A stretch of DNA of 64,000 nucleotides from Candidatus Rifleibacteriota bacterium (GTDB lineage: Bacteria; Muiribacteriota; Ozemobacteria; Ozemobacterales; Ozemobacteraceae). Positions 9,121-17,136 of the stretch are shown in pieces. Each line of letters begins with the position of its first letter. The stretch's first letter is position 1. A program made the position numbers and the translations under genes. Location of the stretch: positions 62,001 through 126,000 of the forward strand of contig JADFZL010000019.1 in assembly GCA_015232575.1 (NCBI GenBank). Reading direction: 5' to 3'. The notes under the pieces are model-generated. The model had not been told where the DNA came from, did no database searches, and saw nothing but the letters and a program-made list of their open reading frames with translations.

Positions 9121-9440
9121 TTCTTATCCTTTATCACTTTATTCTTTTTAAAGAAACTTTGCTTTCATTAATCTGAAAGAAATCAATATTTTTGTCTTAA
9201 CTGAGAAAATTCTGCTTAACTGTAAATATCACTCTGTCTGGATTGGTTAACCGCTCACGGTGCATTATAGTACTTCTGGAATCTATACTTCGAGGTAGGA
9301 CATGTTTTTATATACCACTTATGAGATCTCTCCATTCTGCCGAGATGACAGGAATCACATTTCCACATCAAAAGACGGCTTCACTCTCTGGATTAATATC
9401 CCGACCAAGATCTTAACTAATACGATGTTTTTTTGAGGCT
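9121..9440. other. Non-coding gap inside the lipid cluster
   Basis: 320 bases between the dehydratase-like gene and the AOS-family gene, both on the minus strand. The stretch at 9323-9350 (GAGATCTCTCCATTCTGCCG then AGATGACA) looks like one degraded arm of dispersed repeat family A. No ORF with a ribosome site, no tRNA and no clear terminator were seen. The gap could hold a separate promoter for the downstream four genes, but I could not pick a convincing one. Confidence 0.5.
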
Positions 9441-10436
9441 TTAATGCGGTATTAATGGTATGCCGTTGATTTTTGAGATTATTTTCTTTGCAGAGTCACC
9501 AGGTTGAGCTGACATTTCAGTAAATTTAAGGCCATTCCAAAACATTATCGGTTTGTACAAATCATTTGTTATGTTTTCTGTTCGAACAAAACAAATAATA
9601 TTATATCCCGTAGAGCCTTCAAAGATATACACAAAAAGCTTTTGAATTTCTTTGGGAAAATCATCAATACGGGAATAACTTGTACAAGACAATGGAAGTA
9701 AATTAACATTTCTCCTTGATATTGCAAACAATGCTGCAGCCTGCAGCGAAAGATCTCCTGCCACAACATGGGGTTCATCTTTGTAACGTGAAGGCAAACC
9801 CGATATCTCAATAAACGCTCCTGAAGCACAATATTCCAGAATTGAAAAATCGGCCTGCAGAGATGGTCCGTGGAAAAAGAAATTCGGATACAAAGCGTCT
9901 CTGTTAAAACTCAGAAGTACCTTTGCCTCAGAAAGTTTGATTGTATAAGAATTGGTATCAACAATGCCATTTATGTCATTTAGATTATTATGTAGATTAA
10001 AAATGCTGTAATACTTTTTCAGTTCATTTGATACACAATTCACCATTTTCGACAAACTACTATTTTCATGTTTTCCATGAATAATTTCATTACCAGCAGC
10101 GTCTGTTAACATAAGCAAATCAGCTTTGCTCACTGTTGAAATTTCTCTTGCGCGACCTTTTCTCAGCATTATTGGCAGGGAAAGTACTACATCAATTAAT
10201 TCTGTGGCTCGTTTATTCGAATCCGAATTAATACCTTCAGAAAAACAAAAATCATTTTCCTGAGAAACAATTTCATTTAAAGAAACACTAACCGAAGAGC
10301 TTAGACGCGTAGAACTACCGACATTGACCAACTCTTCAAGCATCATTACAAATGGCACAAATGGAGTACCATCGATTACATGATCTTTCAGAAGAAAATC
10401 TTTTTCCAGAGAAAATACCCTGGTATGTACAAGCAT
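9441..10436 (-). CDS. PKS-type dehydratase (PS-DH, double hot-dog) stand-alone protein
   Basis: A 331-residue protein resembling the dehydratase domains of polyketide synthases. The first hot-dog begins with FLLKDHVIDGTPFVPFVMML, equivalent to the H-x-V-x-G-x-x-x-x-P motif with His19 as catalytic base. The second contains FFHGPSLQADF (compare YGPxFRG) and VVAGDLSLQAAALFA, equivalent to the HPALLDAxxQ motif with an Asp. Such domains dehydrate beta-hydroxyacyl chains on a carrier protein. I chose the ATG at 10436, one base after the carrier-protein stop (TAA T ATG), giving translational coupling; upstream in-frame TTG/ATG codons inside the ACP gene have no ribosome site. It probably works on the adjacent ACP. 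Sequence similarity is remote, so the call is moderate. Confidence 0.55.
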   Translation of the reverse strand: MLVHTRVFSLEKDFLLKDHVIDGTPFVPFVMMLEELVNVGSSTRLSSSVSVSLNEIVSQENDFCFSEGINSDSNKRATELIDVVLSLPIMLRKGRAREISTVSKADLLMLTDAAGNEIIHGKHENSSLSKMVNCVSNELKKYYSIFNLHNNLNDINGIVDTNSYTIKLSEAKVLLSFNRDALYPNFFFHGPSLQADFSILEYCASGAFIEISGLPSRYKDEPHVVAGDLSLQAAALFAISRRNVNLLPLSCTSYSRIDDFPKEIQKLFVYIFEGSTGYNIICFVRTENITNDLYKPIMFWNGLKFTEMSAQPGDSAKKIISKINGIPLIPH

Positions 10437-10437
10437 A

Positions 10438-10692
10438 TTATTCAGGAAGAGATTCGAAGAAATTTGCGATTGCATTGATCGAAACAAGATTTTTCAGTTC
10501 GGAATCGTCGATCATTACATCAAGGCTGTCTTCGATATTGTTTATCACCTGAATTGCTTTAAGGCTGTCCAGACCAAGTTTAAAAAGGCTCTCACCATAT
10601 TTTTCAGGCGGAACAGTAATTTTTGCCACCGAAAAAATAGCTTCAACAACTGTTTTTATAAGTTTTTCCCTGGTAATATCCGGTCGTTTCAT
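10438..10692 (-). CDS. Acyl carrier protein
   Basis: 84 residues with the phosphopantetheine attachment motif LGLDSLKAIQ; Ser43 is the expected 4'-phosphopantetheine site. The predicted four-helix pattern and the acidic helix II-III (NNIEDSLDVMIDDSELKNL) fit the family. AAAGGA lies upstream of the ATG at 10692. It is placed between a ketosynthase-like gene and a dehydratase-like gene, so it is probably a dedicated carrier for this pathway rather than the housekeeping AcpP. Bacterial sphingolipid operons commonly carry such a special ACP next to serine palmitoyltransferase (established for Caulobacter). Confidence 0.9.
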   Translation of the reverse strand: MKRPDITREKLIKTVVEAIFSVAKITVPPEKYGESLFKLGLDSLKAIQVINNIEDSLDVMIDDSELKNLVSINAIANFFESLPE

Positions 10693-10795
10693 AAATAGTA
10701 TCCTTTCTTAATCAGGTCAGAAGATATCCGGCAAAACACCTGAAAGCTAATTCCTTCACAATACACTGACCATTGCATAATTAAGGCAACAAATG

Positions 10796-12049
10796 TCAGC
10801 GTTCGTAGACCACTGCCATGTGGTTTCCTGCAAAACCATGGTTAATAAAGAGCATTTTCCGCATCTTGTACTCAGAATATTTTGTATGGTCATAATATAC
10901 ATTTGACTTCACGCGCGGATCATGTTCGAAAATATTTCTGACTTCCGGAACCTTGTTAGTCCGGAATGACTGCAGTGCCAGAGCACCTTCACTTATTGCC
11001 TGTACTCCGAACGATGTTCCGATAAAGCTTTTAAATGCAAACATTGGAATACGTTCTGTTTCGGTTCCAAATAGTGCAGCCACTGCTTCTGTTTCAAAAT
11101 GATCACAAACCTGCGATCCGGAAGCAGATCCAGCGATGAAATCGATATCCTGTGGTTTGCTGTCGGCGTCTTTCATGCAATCAGAAATTGCAAGAGTAAT
11201 ATCTTCAAGTGTAGGCCGTATAAAGTCTGAAGAACCATTGGACAAACCTATTCCGCGAATTTTTGCATAATATTCAGATTTACAGTCAGATTCCTTTTCA
11301 AGAATAAAACAGCCTGCGGCTTCGCCGACAACCATTCCATCACGGGTATTGCAATATGGACGGCACGCCGTTGTTGGATCATCATTACGGTGAGAAAGGA
11401 CCCTGATCTTGTTCCAGAGATGATAAGTGCCCATTTCAAGACAGATGTCAACACCAACAATAACCGCTCTGTCAATCATTCCGCATTTGATAAGACGGTC
11501 AGCCTGCATAATCGCATTCAGCGAACTTGTACAAGACGAGCTGACAAAACAGCATGGTCCTTTAATATTAAAAATAGATGCAAGTCTCGCTGGAAGATAG
11601 CTATTCATGCCATGAATCAGCGATGTAATTTTGTACAGATTATCAAGGAAGTAATCCTTAACGAGTTCTGAAACGAAAAGAAAATTTCCGAGGCTGCTGG
11701 CAACAAACAGTCCAGTTCTTCTAGGGTTCTCGGTAATCTTTGCTGCAACATCAGCATCTTTTATTCCTTCAACAGCAGCAAGAAAAGCTGCTTTCACGTA
11801 TTCCTGCTTCAGATCGTCTTCACAAAGCCTTTCAATGACATTCTGCGGAAGAGATGAAGTCGGAATATTTGGAATAAGCCCTGCAATATTCGTTTTAACT
11901 TTCGGTGCCATTGGAAATCTTGTCACTGTCGTGATTCCAGACTTTTTTGCTGTGAAATTCCGAAAGTTTTCTTCAAGTCCGATTCCTCCAGATGAAACCA
12001 GGCCAATCCCAGAAATGACAGTTTTCACAGTGTTTTCAATTTGATTCAT
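10796..12049 (-). CDS. Beta-ketoacyl-ACP synthase-like protein lacking both catalytic histidines
   Basis: A 417-residue thiolase-fold protein of FabF/PKS-KS type and normal length. It starts TVISGIGLVSSGGIG and has the nucleophile region CFVSSSCTSSLNAI with Cys173 intact. In FabF-type enzymes two histidines (in NAHGTxT and KSxxGH) drive decarboxylation. The equivalent segments here read FIAGSASGSQVCDHFETEA (His replaced by Ser308) and FKSFIGTSFG (His replaced by Thr345). The Cys may still accept an acyl chain, but decarboxylative condensation should be impaired. Chain-length factors also lack catalytic residues, yet they normally lose the Cys. The gene opens the minus-strand cluster, 103 nt upstream of the ACP gene. 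A role as acyl transferase, a partner subunit, or a diverged ketosynthase is inference. Confidence 0.8.
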   Translation of the reverse strand: MNQIENTVKTVISGIGLVSSGGIGLEENFRNFTAKKSGITTVTRFPMAPKVKTNIAGLIPNIPTSSLPQNVIERLCEDDLKQEYVKAAFLAAVEGIKDADVAAKITENPRRTGLFVASSLGNFLFVSELVKDYFLDNLYKITSLIHGMNSYLPARLASIFNIKGPCCFVSSSCTSSLNAIMQADRLIKCGMIDRAVIVGVDICLEMGTYHLWNKIRVLSHRNDDPTTACRPYCNTRDGMVVGEAAGCFILEKESDCKSEYYAKIRGIGLSNGSSDFIRPTLEDITLAISDCMKDADSKPQDIDFIAGSASGSQVCDHFETEAVAALFGTETERIPMFAFKSFIGTSFGVQAISEGALALQSFRTNKVPEVRNIFEHDPRVKSNVYYDHTKYSEYKMRKMLFINHGFAGNHMAVVYER

Positions 12050-12091
12050 CTCATTCCAGCTCCATAATTAATTTTTTCGAATAACTGAACC

Positions 12092-12742
12092 TCATTTAAC
12101 ATCGCCTTTCAGATATTTTGCGAGAGGTTCACAAACAACAATTTTTACAGGAGGAAAAACTGAATTAAAATCTACTGTTAGACCTGGAAAGATTGATGAT
12201 TCAAGCAATAATCCTTCCTCATAACACACAAAAATCCTCGCAGCCCCAAACTTTTTATCTGCTTCAAGACAATAAACCACAACAACCCTGTCAAGCGGGT
12301 TCACAAGCCAATACTCACGAACGCCATGTCTTTCGTAGAGAGCTTTTTTCTTAATATGATCTTTCGAAGCAGAAGAAACAGAGATAATTTCAACAATCAG
12401 ATCAGGCGCACCTCTGCACCCCTTTTCATCAAGTTTGGACAAATCACAAATTACAGAGATATCTGGCTGAACAACTGTTCTGATATCATCATCCGGTTCA
12501 TTTTTCAAAGGAAATCTTACATCAAAAGGAGCATGAAAAACCTTACATTTTTTCCCGTTGAAAAAGTTCCAGAAAATTCCAGATAAGTTTGTTGATATTT
12601 CCTGATGTGAAGTCGTGGGGGCAGGTGACATAGAATATACCCTTCCATCAATAAGTTCACATCTTTCATCAGAAGACCAGCTGTAATAGTCTTTGAAGGT
12701 AAATTCATCATCATTCAACCTTTGTTCTGTTGCTCCAACCAT
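12092..12742 (-). CDS. Uma2 family (DUF820) PD-(D/E)XK nuclease-like protein
   Basis: 216 residues matching the Uma2/DUF820 family throughout: CELIDGRVYSMSPAPTTSHQ near the start, VVQPDISVICD, then APDLIVEIISVSSASKDHIK and YERHGVREYWLVNP. The acidic residues of QPD and VEI and a following Lys are the predicted PD-(D/E)XK metal site. The cellular role of the family is not established; members are abundant in cyanobacteria and in large-genome bacteria and are often linked to mobile DNA. GGAG lies about 8 nt before the ATG at 12742. It is 43 nt upstream of the ketosynthase-like gene on the same strand, but functional linkage to the lipid genes is unlikely. Confidence 0.85.
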   Translation of the reverse strand: MVGATEQRLNDDEFTFKDYYSWSSDERCELIDGRVYSMSPAPTTSHQEISTNLSGIFWNFFNGKKCKVFHAPFDVRFPLKNEPDDDIRTVVQPDISVICDLSKLDEKGCRGAPDLIVEIISVSSASKDHIKKKALYERHGVREYWLVNPLDRVVVVYCLEADKKFGAARIFVCYEEGLLLESSIFPGLTVDFNSVFPPVKIVVCEPLAKYLKGDVK

Positions 12743-12823
12743 TACTCAGCTCCTTTTTCATTTAATGCAAGCTTTTCGGAAATTGTCTGTAAAAATGTTC
12801 AAAATATGATAGACTAAAAAACA

Positions 12824-12866
12824 AATTTTCGCAAATCAATACATTCTTATGTAATTTGCGAAAATT
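12824..12866 (-). terminator. Rho-independent terminator of the small exported-protein gene
   Basis: A perfect 13-bp inverted repeat (AATTTTCGCAAAT at 12824-12836, complement at 12854-12866) with a 17-nt loop. On the minus strand it is followed by GTTTTTTAG. It lies 88 nt past the stop of the gene at 12954-13343. Confidence 0.6.
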
Positions 12867-12953
12867 AGTCACCTCAATCGAGGGGATAGAACTAAAACCC
12901 ACATTGTGTCACTATACAATTATTCGAAGATTTGAGAAAAAGAATTTTCTGTA

Positions 12954-13343
12954 TTACTTAGCTTTTTCGGTTTCTTTTGTTGCTTCTTGAATTGCTTTGC
13001 GGAAAGCATCTTCGGCTGATCTGCTTACTGCTTCAACAACTGCGTCGGCGAATTTATCTTCCTGAAGAGCCTTGAGAGTAATTTCCCTGACTTCCTTGTT
13101 CATGATTTCATCAAGTTCCTGTTCAGTTTTCTTGTCTGCTTCAGGAAGCAGTTCAAGTGCTTTTGTTGTAGACTGAAGGATTGCCTTCTCCATTATTTTC
13201 GAAAGAAGATTCACTGACTCTTCAATAGCTTTCTTTGCTTCAGGAGACAATTCATCGTCAGCTGCATAAGCTGGCAAACCAGAAAAAGACAAACCACTCA
13301 GAAAAATTCCAAGAAAAACAAAAATCGACAAATATTTTTTCAC
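12954..13343 (-). CDS. Small exported helical protein, function unknown
   Basis: 129 residues. A signal peptide of about 27 residues ends ...LPAYA, before ADDELSPEAKK. The mature part is highly charged and predicted entirely alpha-helical (KKAIEESVNLLSKIMEKAI, then EQELDEIMNKEVREITLKAL), ending in a Lys/Glu-rich tail. The start is a GTG with GGAGG six bases upstream. I do not recognise a family. It lies between Uma2 and the large exported DK/Trp-repeat protein on the same strand but is separated from the latter by about 390 nt, so it is probably its own unit. Confidence 0.7.
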   Translation of the reverse strand: MKKYLSIFVFLGIFLSGLSFSGLPAYAADDELSPEAKKAIEESVNLLSKIMEKAILQSTTKALELLPEADKKTEQELDEIMNKEVREITLKALQEDKFADAVVEAVSRSAEDAFRKAIQEATKETEKAK

Positions 13344-13732
13344 CTTGTCCTCCAGATAATTTGATTATTAATACCAATAGTGCGATTAAAACTCATAAAA
13401 CTTCAAATGTCAAGAAAAACACCATACCAAACACATACTTTTTTTTATTACAGCCTGGACAAAGTCCTTCCAAAAAAATTTGATATCAGAGATTTAACAA
13501 AAATTGGTATCTGCTCAATAATTAATGGAATTCATACTCTGTAATTATGTCCGAAGGGAGAAATCCCACACTTGCGAGATCTCTCACATTCGTTCGAGAT
13601 AACAAGTGAACTAAATACCACGAATTATTGAGAAAATACAAAAATTGCGATAAAAAAATCCTCTCAACAATTTGTTTGAAACCTTATTTGTTGAGAGGAT
13701 GCGACCTAACTTTCATTAGAGTCCTGAATAAT
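13344..13732. other. Non-coding stretch with family A repeat and terminator
   Basis: 389 bases. It holds a degraded family A element (arms at 13547-13565 with CCGAAGGGAGAAATC, and 13574-13604 with GAGATCTCTCACATTCGTTC) and the terminator described at 13658-13700. AT-rich DNA upstream of 13343 presumably carries the promoter of the small exported-protein gene. No additional gene was seen. Confidence 0.6.
13658..13700 (-). terminator. Rho-independent terminator of the DK/Trp-repeat gene
   Basis: A 13-bp perfect stem (ATCCTCTCAACAA at 13658-13670 and its complement at 13688-13700), 17-nt loop, followed on the minus strand by TTTTTTA. It begins 33 nt beyond the stop codon at 13733. Confidence 0.75.
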
Positions 13733-16729
13733 TCATTTCAAATCGTGGCATTTCATCATGTTTGAGCCCCAGAATCCGTATGCTTTGTCGCTTTGCGGAA
13801 CATTCTTGTGCTCTTTATCCAGTTTTTCGTTCCATTTCCATGCATTTTTAGTCTTGGATTTATCTTTTGAATTATTGCTGTTAAAACCGAGCTCTTTAAC
13901 ACATGTACTAACCGATGATTTTGCTACAGTTAATTTTTCTTTCGAAACAGTGCTGTAACTGGCCCACAACCATTGGCAGGTAGTATTCAGGACTTTTTCG
14001 GCTAACGAAGTTAAAGAAATAAGATTCAATTTTGGTGCAGTAATTTTAACATCGGAAACATTTTCTTTAACCTTTGCCTTGCACTCTTTAATATTCCATG
14101 ATTTATCCGATTTAACTGCAGAAGCCGCTGTAACCAAAGGAAGGGTTATTTTTTTTACAACAGGCTTTACAACTGGTTTTGCTACGGGTTTTGAAATCAC
14201 TTTTTTTACCGGGAGTATTTTTTCTGAAACAACCGCACACGATTTTGCACAACTGGCCTTGACAACCGGCAGTATAGGTGCAGGAAGAACTTTTGCCTGC
14301 TGCCAATTCCACGAAGTTGCAGAAACTGAAACAGCTTTTGCGGCTGGTTTAAGAGCTATAGTTTTTACAGCCACAGCGGGTGCCGGAACAAAGAAAGTCT
14401 TCGTTTCGTTTATTACTTCTGTTACTTTCTTTACGATTGTTTCAGTAACTTGTTTCACTTTAACATCAACGACCTTGATTACAGCAGGCTTTAAGACAGG
14501 CTTAGCTATTGGTGTAACAACAGGCTTTGGCAGAGAAACTACTCGTGTCGTAGAAGCAACTACAGGTTTCGGAAGAACAGGTAGTTTAACAACTGCAGGT
14601 AATTTAGGCTGTGGCTTAACAGCAACAACTATTTTCGCTTTAACTTCTGTGACCGACTTGGCTTTTACAACTTCAACTGTTTTATTGATAGTTTTTGAAG
14701 CACTTACAAGAACCGCAGGCTTTTTTGCTGCGGGTAGTACTTTTGCTGCCTGCCAATTCCAATCTGTTTTTACTGGTGTAACAGAAACTGATTTCGAAGA
14801 AGTAATTTCTTTTGATACACTTACAATTTTCTCCTGAGTTGTTGTTTTAATAGTTGATAATTGGCTGGAGGACAAGTTTTTCCCATTTGCCCAGTCCCAT
14901 GTAGAAACAGATGTTTGAGTTGTTGTTTTGGAAACAACTTGAGTGGTAGTAACAGTTTTCTGACTCGATACAGTTACAAGATAGCCTCCGAGGACTTTTT
15001 CCACCTTTTTAGCATCTGACCAGTTCCATGCGGCTGAAGCCGTTGAAGGCTTTGGTTGTACTTTAGCAACCTGAACCTGAGGTTTTACGATATCAGTTTT
15101 TTTTGCAACAACCGGTACTACTTTTTTTGCTGGAGTAGTATCTACCTTAACAATCTTAGTATTACTTGCATTATTTGAATTGCTTGAATTACTTACTTTA
15201 TTTACCTTAACAACAAGCTGCTTTGGCTCTGGTTTCTTGGTATTTTTTACAATTTTTTCTGCCTTAGCTTTTGCCTGAGGCACTTTTACTACAGACATTT
15301 TTTTTGCCTGTCCCCAGTTCCACTTTGAGGCAACAGAAACTTTTGATTTTGCAGTAAACTTTGATTTCAGTGAATTTGCGACTCTGGTTTTTACCTGTAA
15401 TTTAACCTTAGCCTTTGAAAGAAGGCTTAACCCTATGTTGCCAGTTTTTTTCCAATTCCAAAATGATTTCGACGAAAATTTGGTTGAACAAAAGCTCCAG
15501 GTGGAAGATTTAGTTAAAAATGAGCAAAATACTGATTTTACTGACTTGGAAACATCAAGTTTTTTAGAAACACATACCTTAGCTGGTTGATTAACCTTAC
15601 TCCAATTCCATTTTGTCTTATTAAGATAAGAATATCTTGAAAGATTAGTTGAAATAGACTTTGTCTCAAGAATCTTCAATGAATCACACTTTGTCTGGAA
15701 TAGTTTTTTCAGGGAAAATATTTTATCTTTACAGGAAGTTATTTTACAATGCCAGTTCCAATTTGATTTAAAGTTTTTAAAGTTAAAACCGCTCAGAATA
15801 AATGTTCTGAACTTTACAGAAAACTTCCGAATTATTGTCCAAAAAGAGCTTTTCTTGAATGTTGTATAATCCCAGTCAAATCCATTGTCGGTCTTTTTGT
15901 CTTTCTGACTGCCCCACGCCCATCCTTTATGCAATCCAGGATGGTCAGCTGAACCAAATCTTTTATCTTTTCCAGATTTATCACCAGTTTTGTCTTTGTC
16001 TTTGTCTTTGTCTTTGTCTTTGTCTTTGTCTTTGTCTTTGTCTTTGTCTTTGTCTTTGTCTTTGTCTTTGTCTTTATCTTTATCTTTATCTTTATCTTTA
16101 TCTTTGTCTTTATCTTTATCCTGGCCGTTGTCTTTGTCTTTGTTCAAGTCTTTATCTTTATCCTGGCCGTTGTCTTTGTCTTTGTTCAAGTCTTTATCTT
16201 TATCCTGGCCGTTGTCTTTGTCCTTGTTCAAGTCTTTGTCTTTATCCTGGCCGTTGTCTTTGTCTTTGTTCAAGTCTTTATCTTTATCCTGGCCGTTGTC
16301 TTTGTCCTTGTTCAAGTCTTTGTCTTTATCCTGGCCGTTGTCTTTGTCCTCGTTCAAGTCTTTGTCTTTATCCTGGCCACCGTCTTTGTCCTTGCTCGGG
16401 TCTTTATCTTTATCCTGATCTTTGCCTATGCATGAAGTGGAGGAAGAATTATCGGAATCTCCGGTAACTTTTTCATAGCCATCTGTGGAATTTTTGCTGT
16501 TATCCTTATCACATGAACCTTTGTCAACATCCGAATCACCTGGCTTATCTGATGACTTTTCGTCTCCTGAATTACGGTCAACAGATTTTTCAGAATCACT
16601 ATCAGAAGCTGCGGCCCCCTTTTTTGCATCTACTGTTAATTTTCCTAGATTAGCCGCCCATGTAGGTAAAGCAATCTGTGAAAAAATAAAAACCATAATC
16701 ATTACAGAGATAAAAAAGACTTTTTTCAT
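13733..16729 (-). CDS. Exported low-complexity protein with Asp-Lys repeats and Trp-x-Trp modules
   Basis: 998 residues with a signal peptide (about 25 residues, ending in TWAAN) and GGGAGG before the ATG. Residues about 30-100 are Ser/Asp-rich. Residues about 105-250 are an acidic-basic repeat: 14-residue units of the GQDKDKDLNKDKDN type followed by a pure (DK)n run. The remaining 700 residues are very Lys/Val/Ser-rich and carry about a dozen Trp modules at intervals: SNWNWHCK, TKWNWSKV, SFWNWKKT, SKWNWGQAK, AAWNWSDAK, STWDWANGK, TDWNWQAAK, TSWNWQQAK and NAWKWNEK. Between them lie PAKKVVP/VVKPVVK-type segments. I recognise no domain. The composition suggests an envelope or extracellular structural protein, perhaps binding glycan through the Trp pairs; that is speculation. 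Large reading frames on the opposite strand are shadows of the repeats. Confidence 0.75.
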   Translation of the reverse strand: MKKVFFISVMIMVFIFSQIALPTWAANLGKLTVDAKKGAAASDSDSEKSVDRNSGDEKSSDKPGDSDVDKGSCDKDNSKNSTDGYEKVTGDSDNSSSTSCIGKDQDKDKDPSKDKDGGQDKDKDLNEDKDNGQDKDKDLNKDKDNGQDKDKDLNKDKDNGQDKDKDLNKDKDNGQDKDKDLNKDKDNGQDKDKDLNKDKDNGQDKDKDKDKDKDKDKDKDKDKDKDKDKDKDKDKDKDKDKDKDKDKTGDKSGKDKRFGSADHPGLHKGWAWGSQKDKKTDNGFDWDYTTFKKSSFWTIIRKFSVKFRTFILSGFNFKNFKSNWNWHCKITSCKDKIFSLKKLFQTKCDSLKILETKSISTNLSRYSYLNKTKWNWSKVNQPAKVCVSKKLDVSKSVKSVFCSFLTKSSTWSFCSTKFSSKSFWNWKKTGNIGLSLLSKAKVKLQVKTRVANSLKSKFTAKSKVSVASKWNWGQAKKMSVVKVPQAKAKAEKIVKNTKKPEPKQLVVKVNKVSNSSNSNNASNTKIVKVDTTPAKKVVPVVAKKTDIVKPQVQVAKVQPKPSTASAAWNWSDAKKVEKVLGGYLVTVSSQKTVTTTQVVSKTTTQTSVSTWDWANGKNLSSSQLSTIKTTTQEKIVSVSKEITSSKSVSVTPVKTDWNWQAAKVLPAAKKPAVLVSASKTINKTVEVVKAKSVTEVKAKIVVAVKPQPKLPAVVKLPVLPKPVVASTTRVVSLPKPVVTPIAKPVLKPAVIKVVDVKVKQVTETIVKKVTEVINETKTFFVPAPAVAVKTIALKPAAKAVSVSATSWNWQQAKVLPAPILPVVKASCAKSCAVVSEKILPVKKVISKPVAKPVVKPVVKKITLPLVTAASAVKSDKSWNIKECKAKVKENVSDVKITAPKLNLISLTSLAEKVLNTTCQWLWASYSTVSKEKLTVAKSSVSTCVKELGFNSNNSKDKSKTKNAWKWNEKLDKEHKNVPQSDKAYGFWGSNMMKCHDLK
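15989..16109. repeat. Hexanucleotide tandem repeat encoding (Asp-Lys)n
   Basis: About 20 consecutive copies of TCTTTG or TCTTTA (minus strand GACAAA / GATAAA) inside the 998-codon gene. Length changes by whole units would preserve the frame and alter only the number of DK pairs. Confidence 0.9.
16121..16380. repeat. 42-bp tandem repeat in the DK-rich gene
   Basis: The marker CTGGCCGTTG recurs at 16121, 16163, 16205, 16247, 16289 and 16331, and in variant form at 16373. The period is exactly 42 bases, i.e. a 14-residue unit of the GQDKDKDLNKDKDN type. Copies differ by one or two bases, consistent with recent tandem duplication. Confidence 0.9.
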
Positions 16730-17136
16730 ATTTTCCTCCCCTGAAATAGTTACTCACATAATTATTATAACATATAGATATATCACTCTGGGACAATTAC
16801 CTCCTCGCAAATAATTGAGATTTCACTTATAAAATAAATATCGCAAAAAACATTCCAGGTAAAAAACTAACAAAACAGGCAAATAAGAAGAAATATTCCA
16901 ACCACAGTAGGGAATTTTTCCCTGTGGTAAAAAGATCACATCGATTTAAAAGATACTCTAACAAATATTGTAAAAAATACTGTGTATTTTTTTTATAGAT
17001 TAAGATACAATATGAATTTAATTTTTGAAATCTCACATACTGGAAATGTGCGTGAATGACCTGTTGAAAAAAGTGAAATTGAATACTTACAGCAGTCTCG
17101 ATTCTGAAAAACTGCAACATTCTGAAAGTATCTCCA
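16730..17136. other. Divergent promoter region
   Basis: 407 bases of very AT-rich DNA between the divergent DK/Trp-repeat gene (minus) and the HEAT/ankyrin gene (plus). A minus-strand TATAAT is visible at 16763-16768 (ATTATA on the plus strand) about 35 nt before the ATG, but the best -35 is badly spaced. No RNA gene or further ORF was seen. Confidence 0.4.

Noticed and set aside
14079..14837. 252-codon plus-strand ORF inside the DK/Trp-repeat gene
   Set aside because: Thr/Phe/Ala-rich antisense translation of Lys/Val/Ser codons, with no ribosome site; the minus-strand gene has signal peptide, ribosome site and terminator.
15859..16467. Long plus-strand ORFs of Cys-Leu or Ser-Leu repeats opposite the DK region
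   Set aside because: They are frame shadows of the TCTTTG hexanucleotide repeat on the strand opposite the real exported protein.
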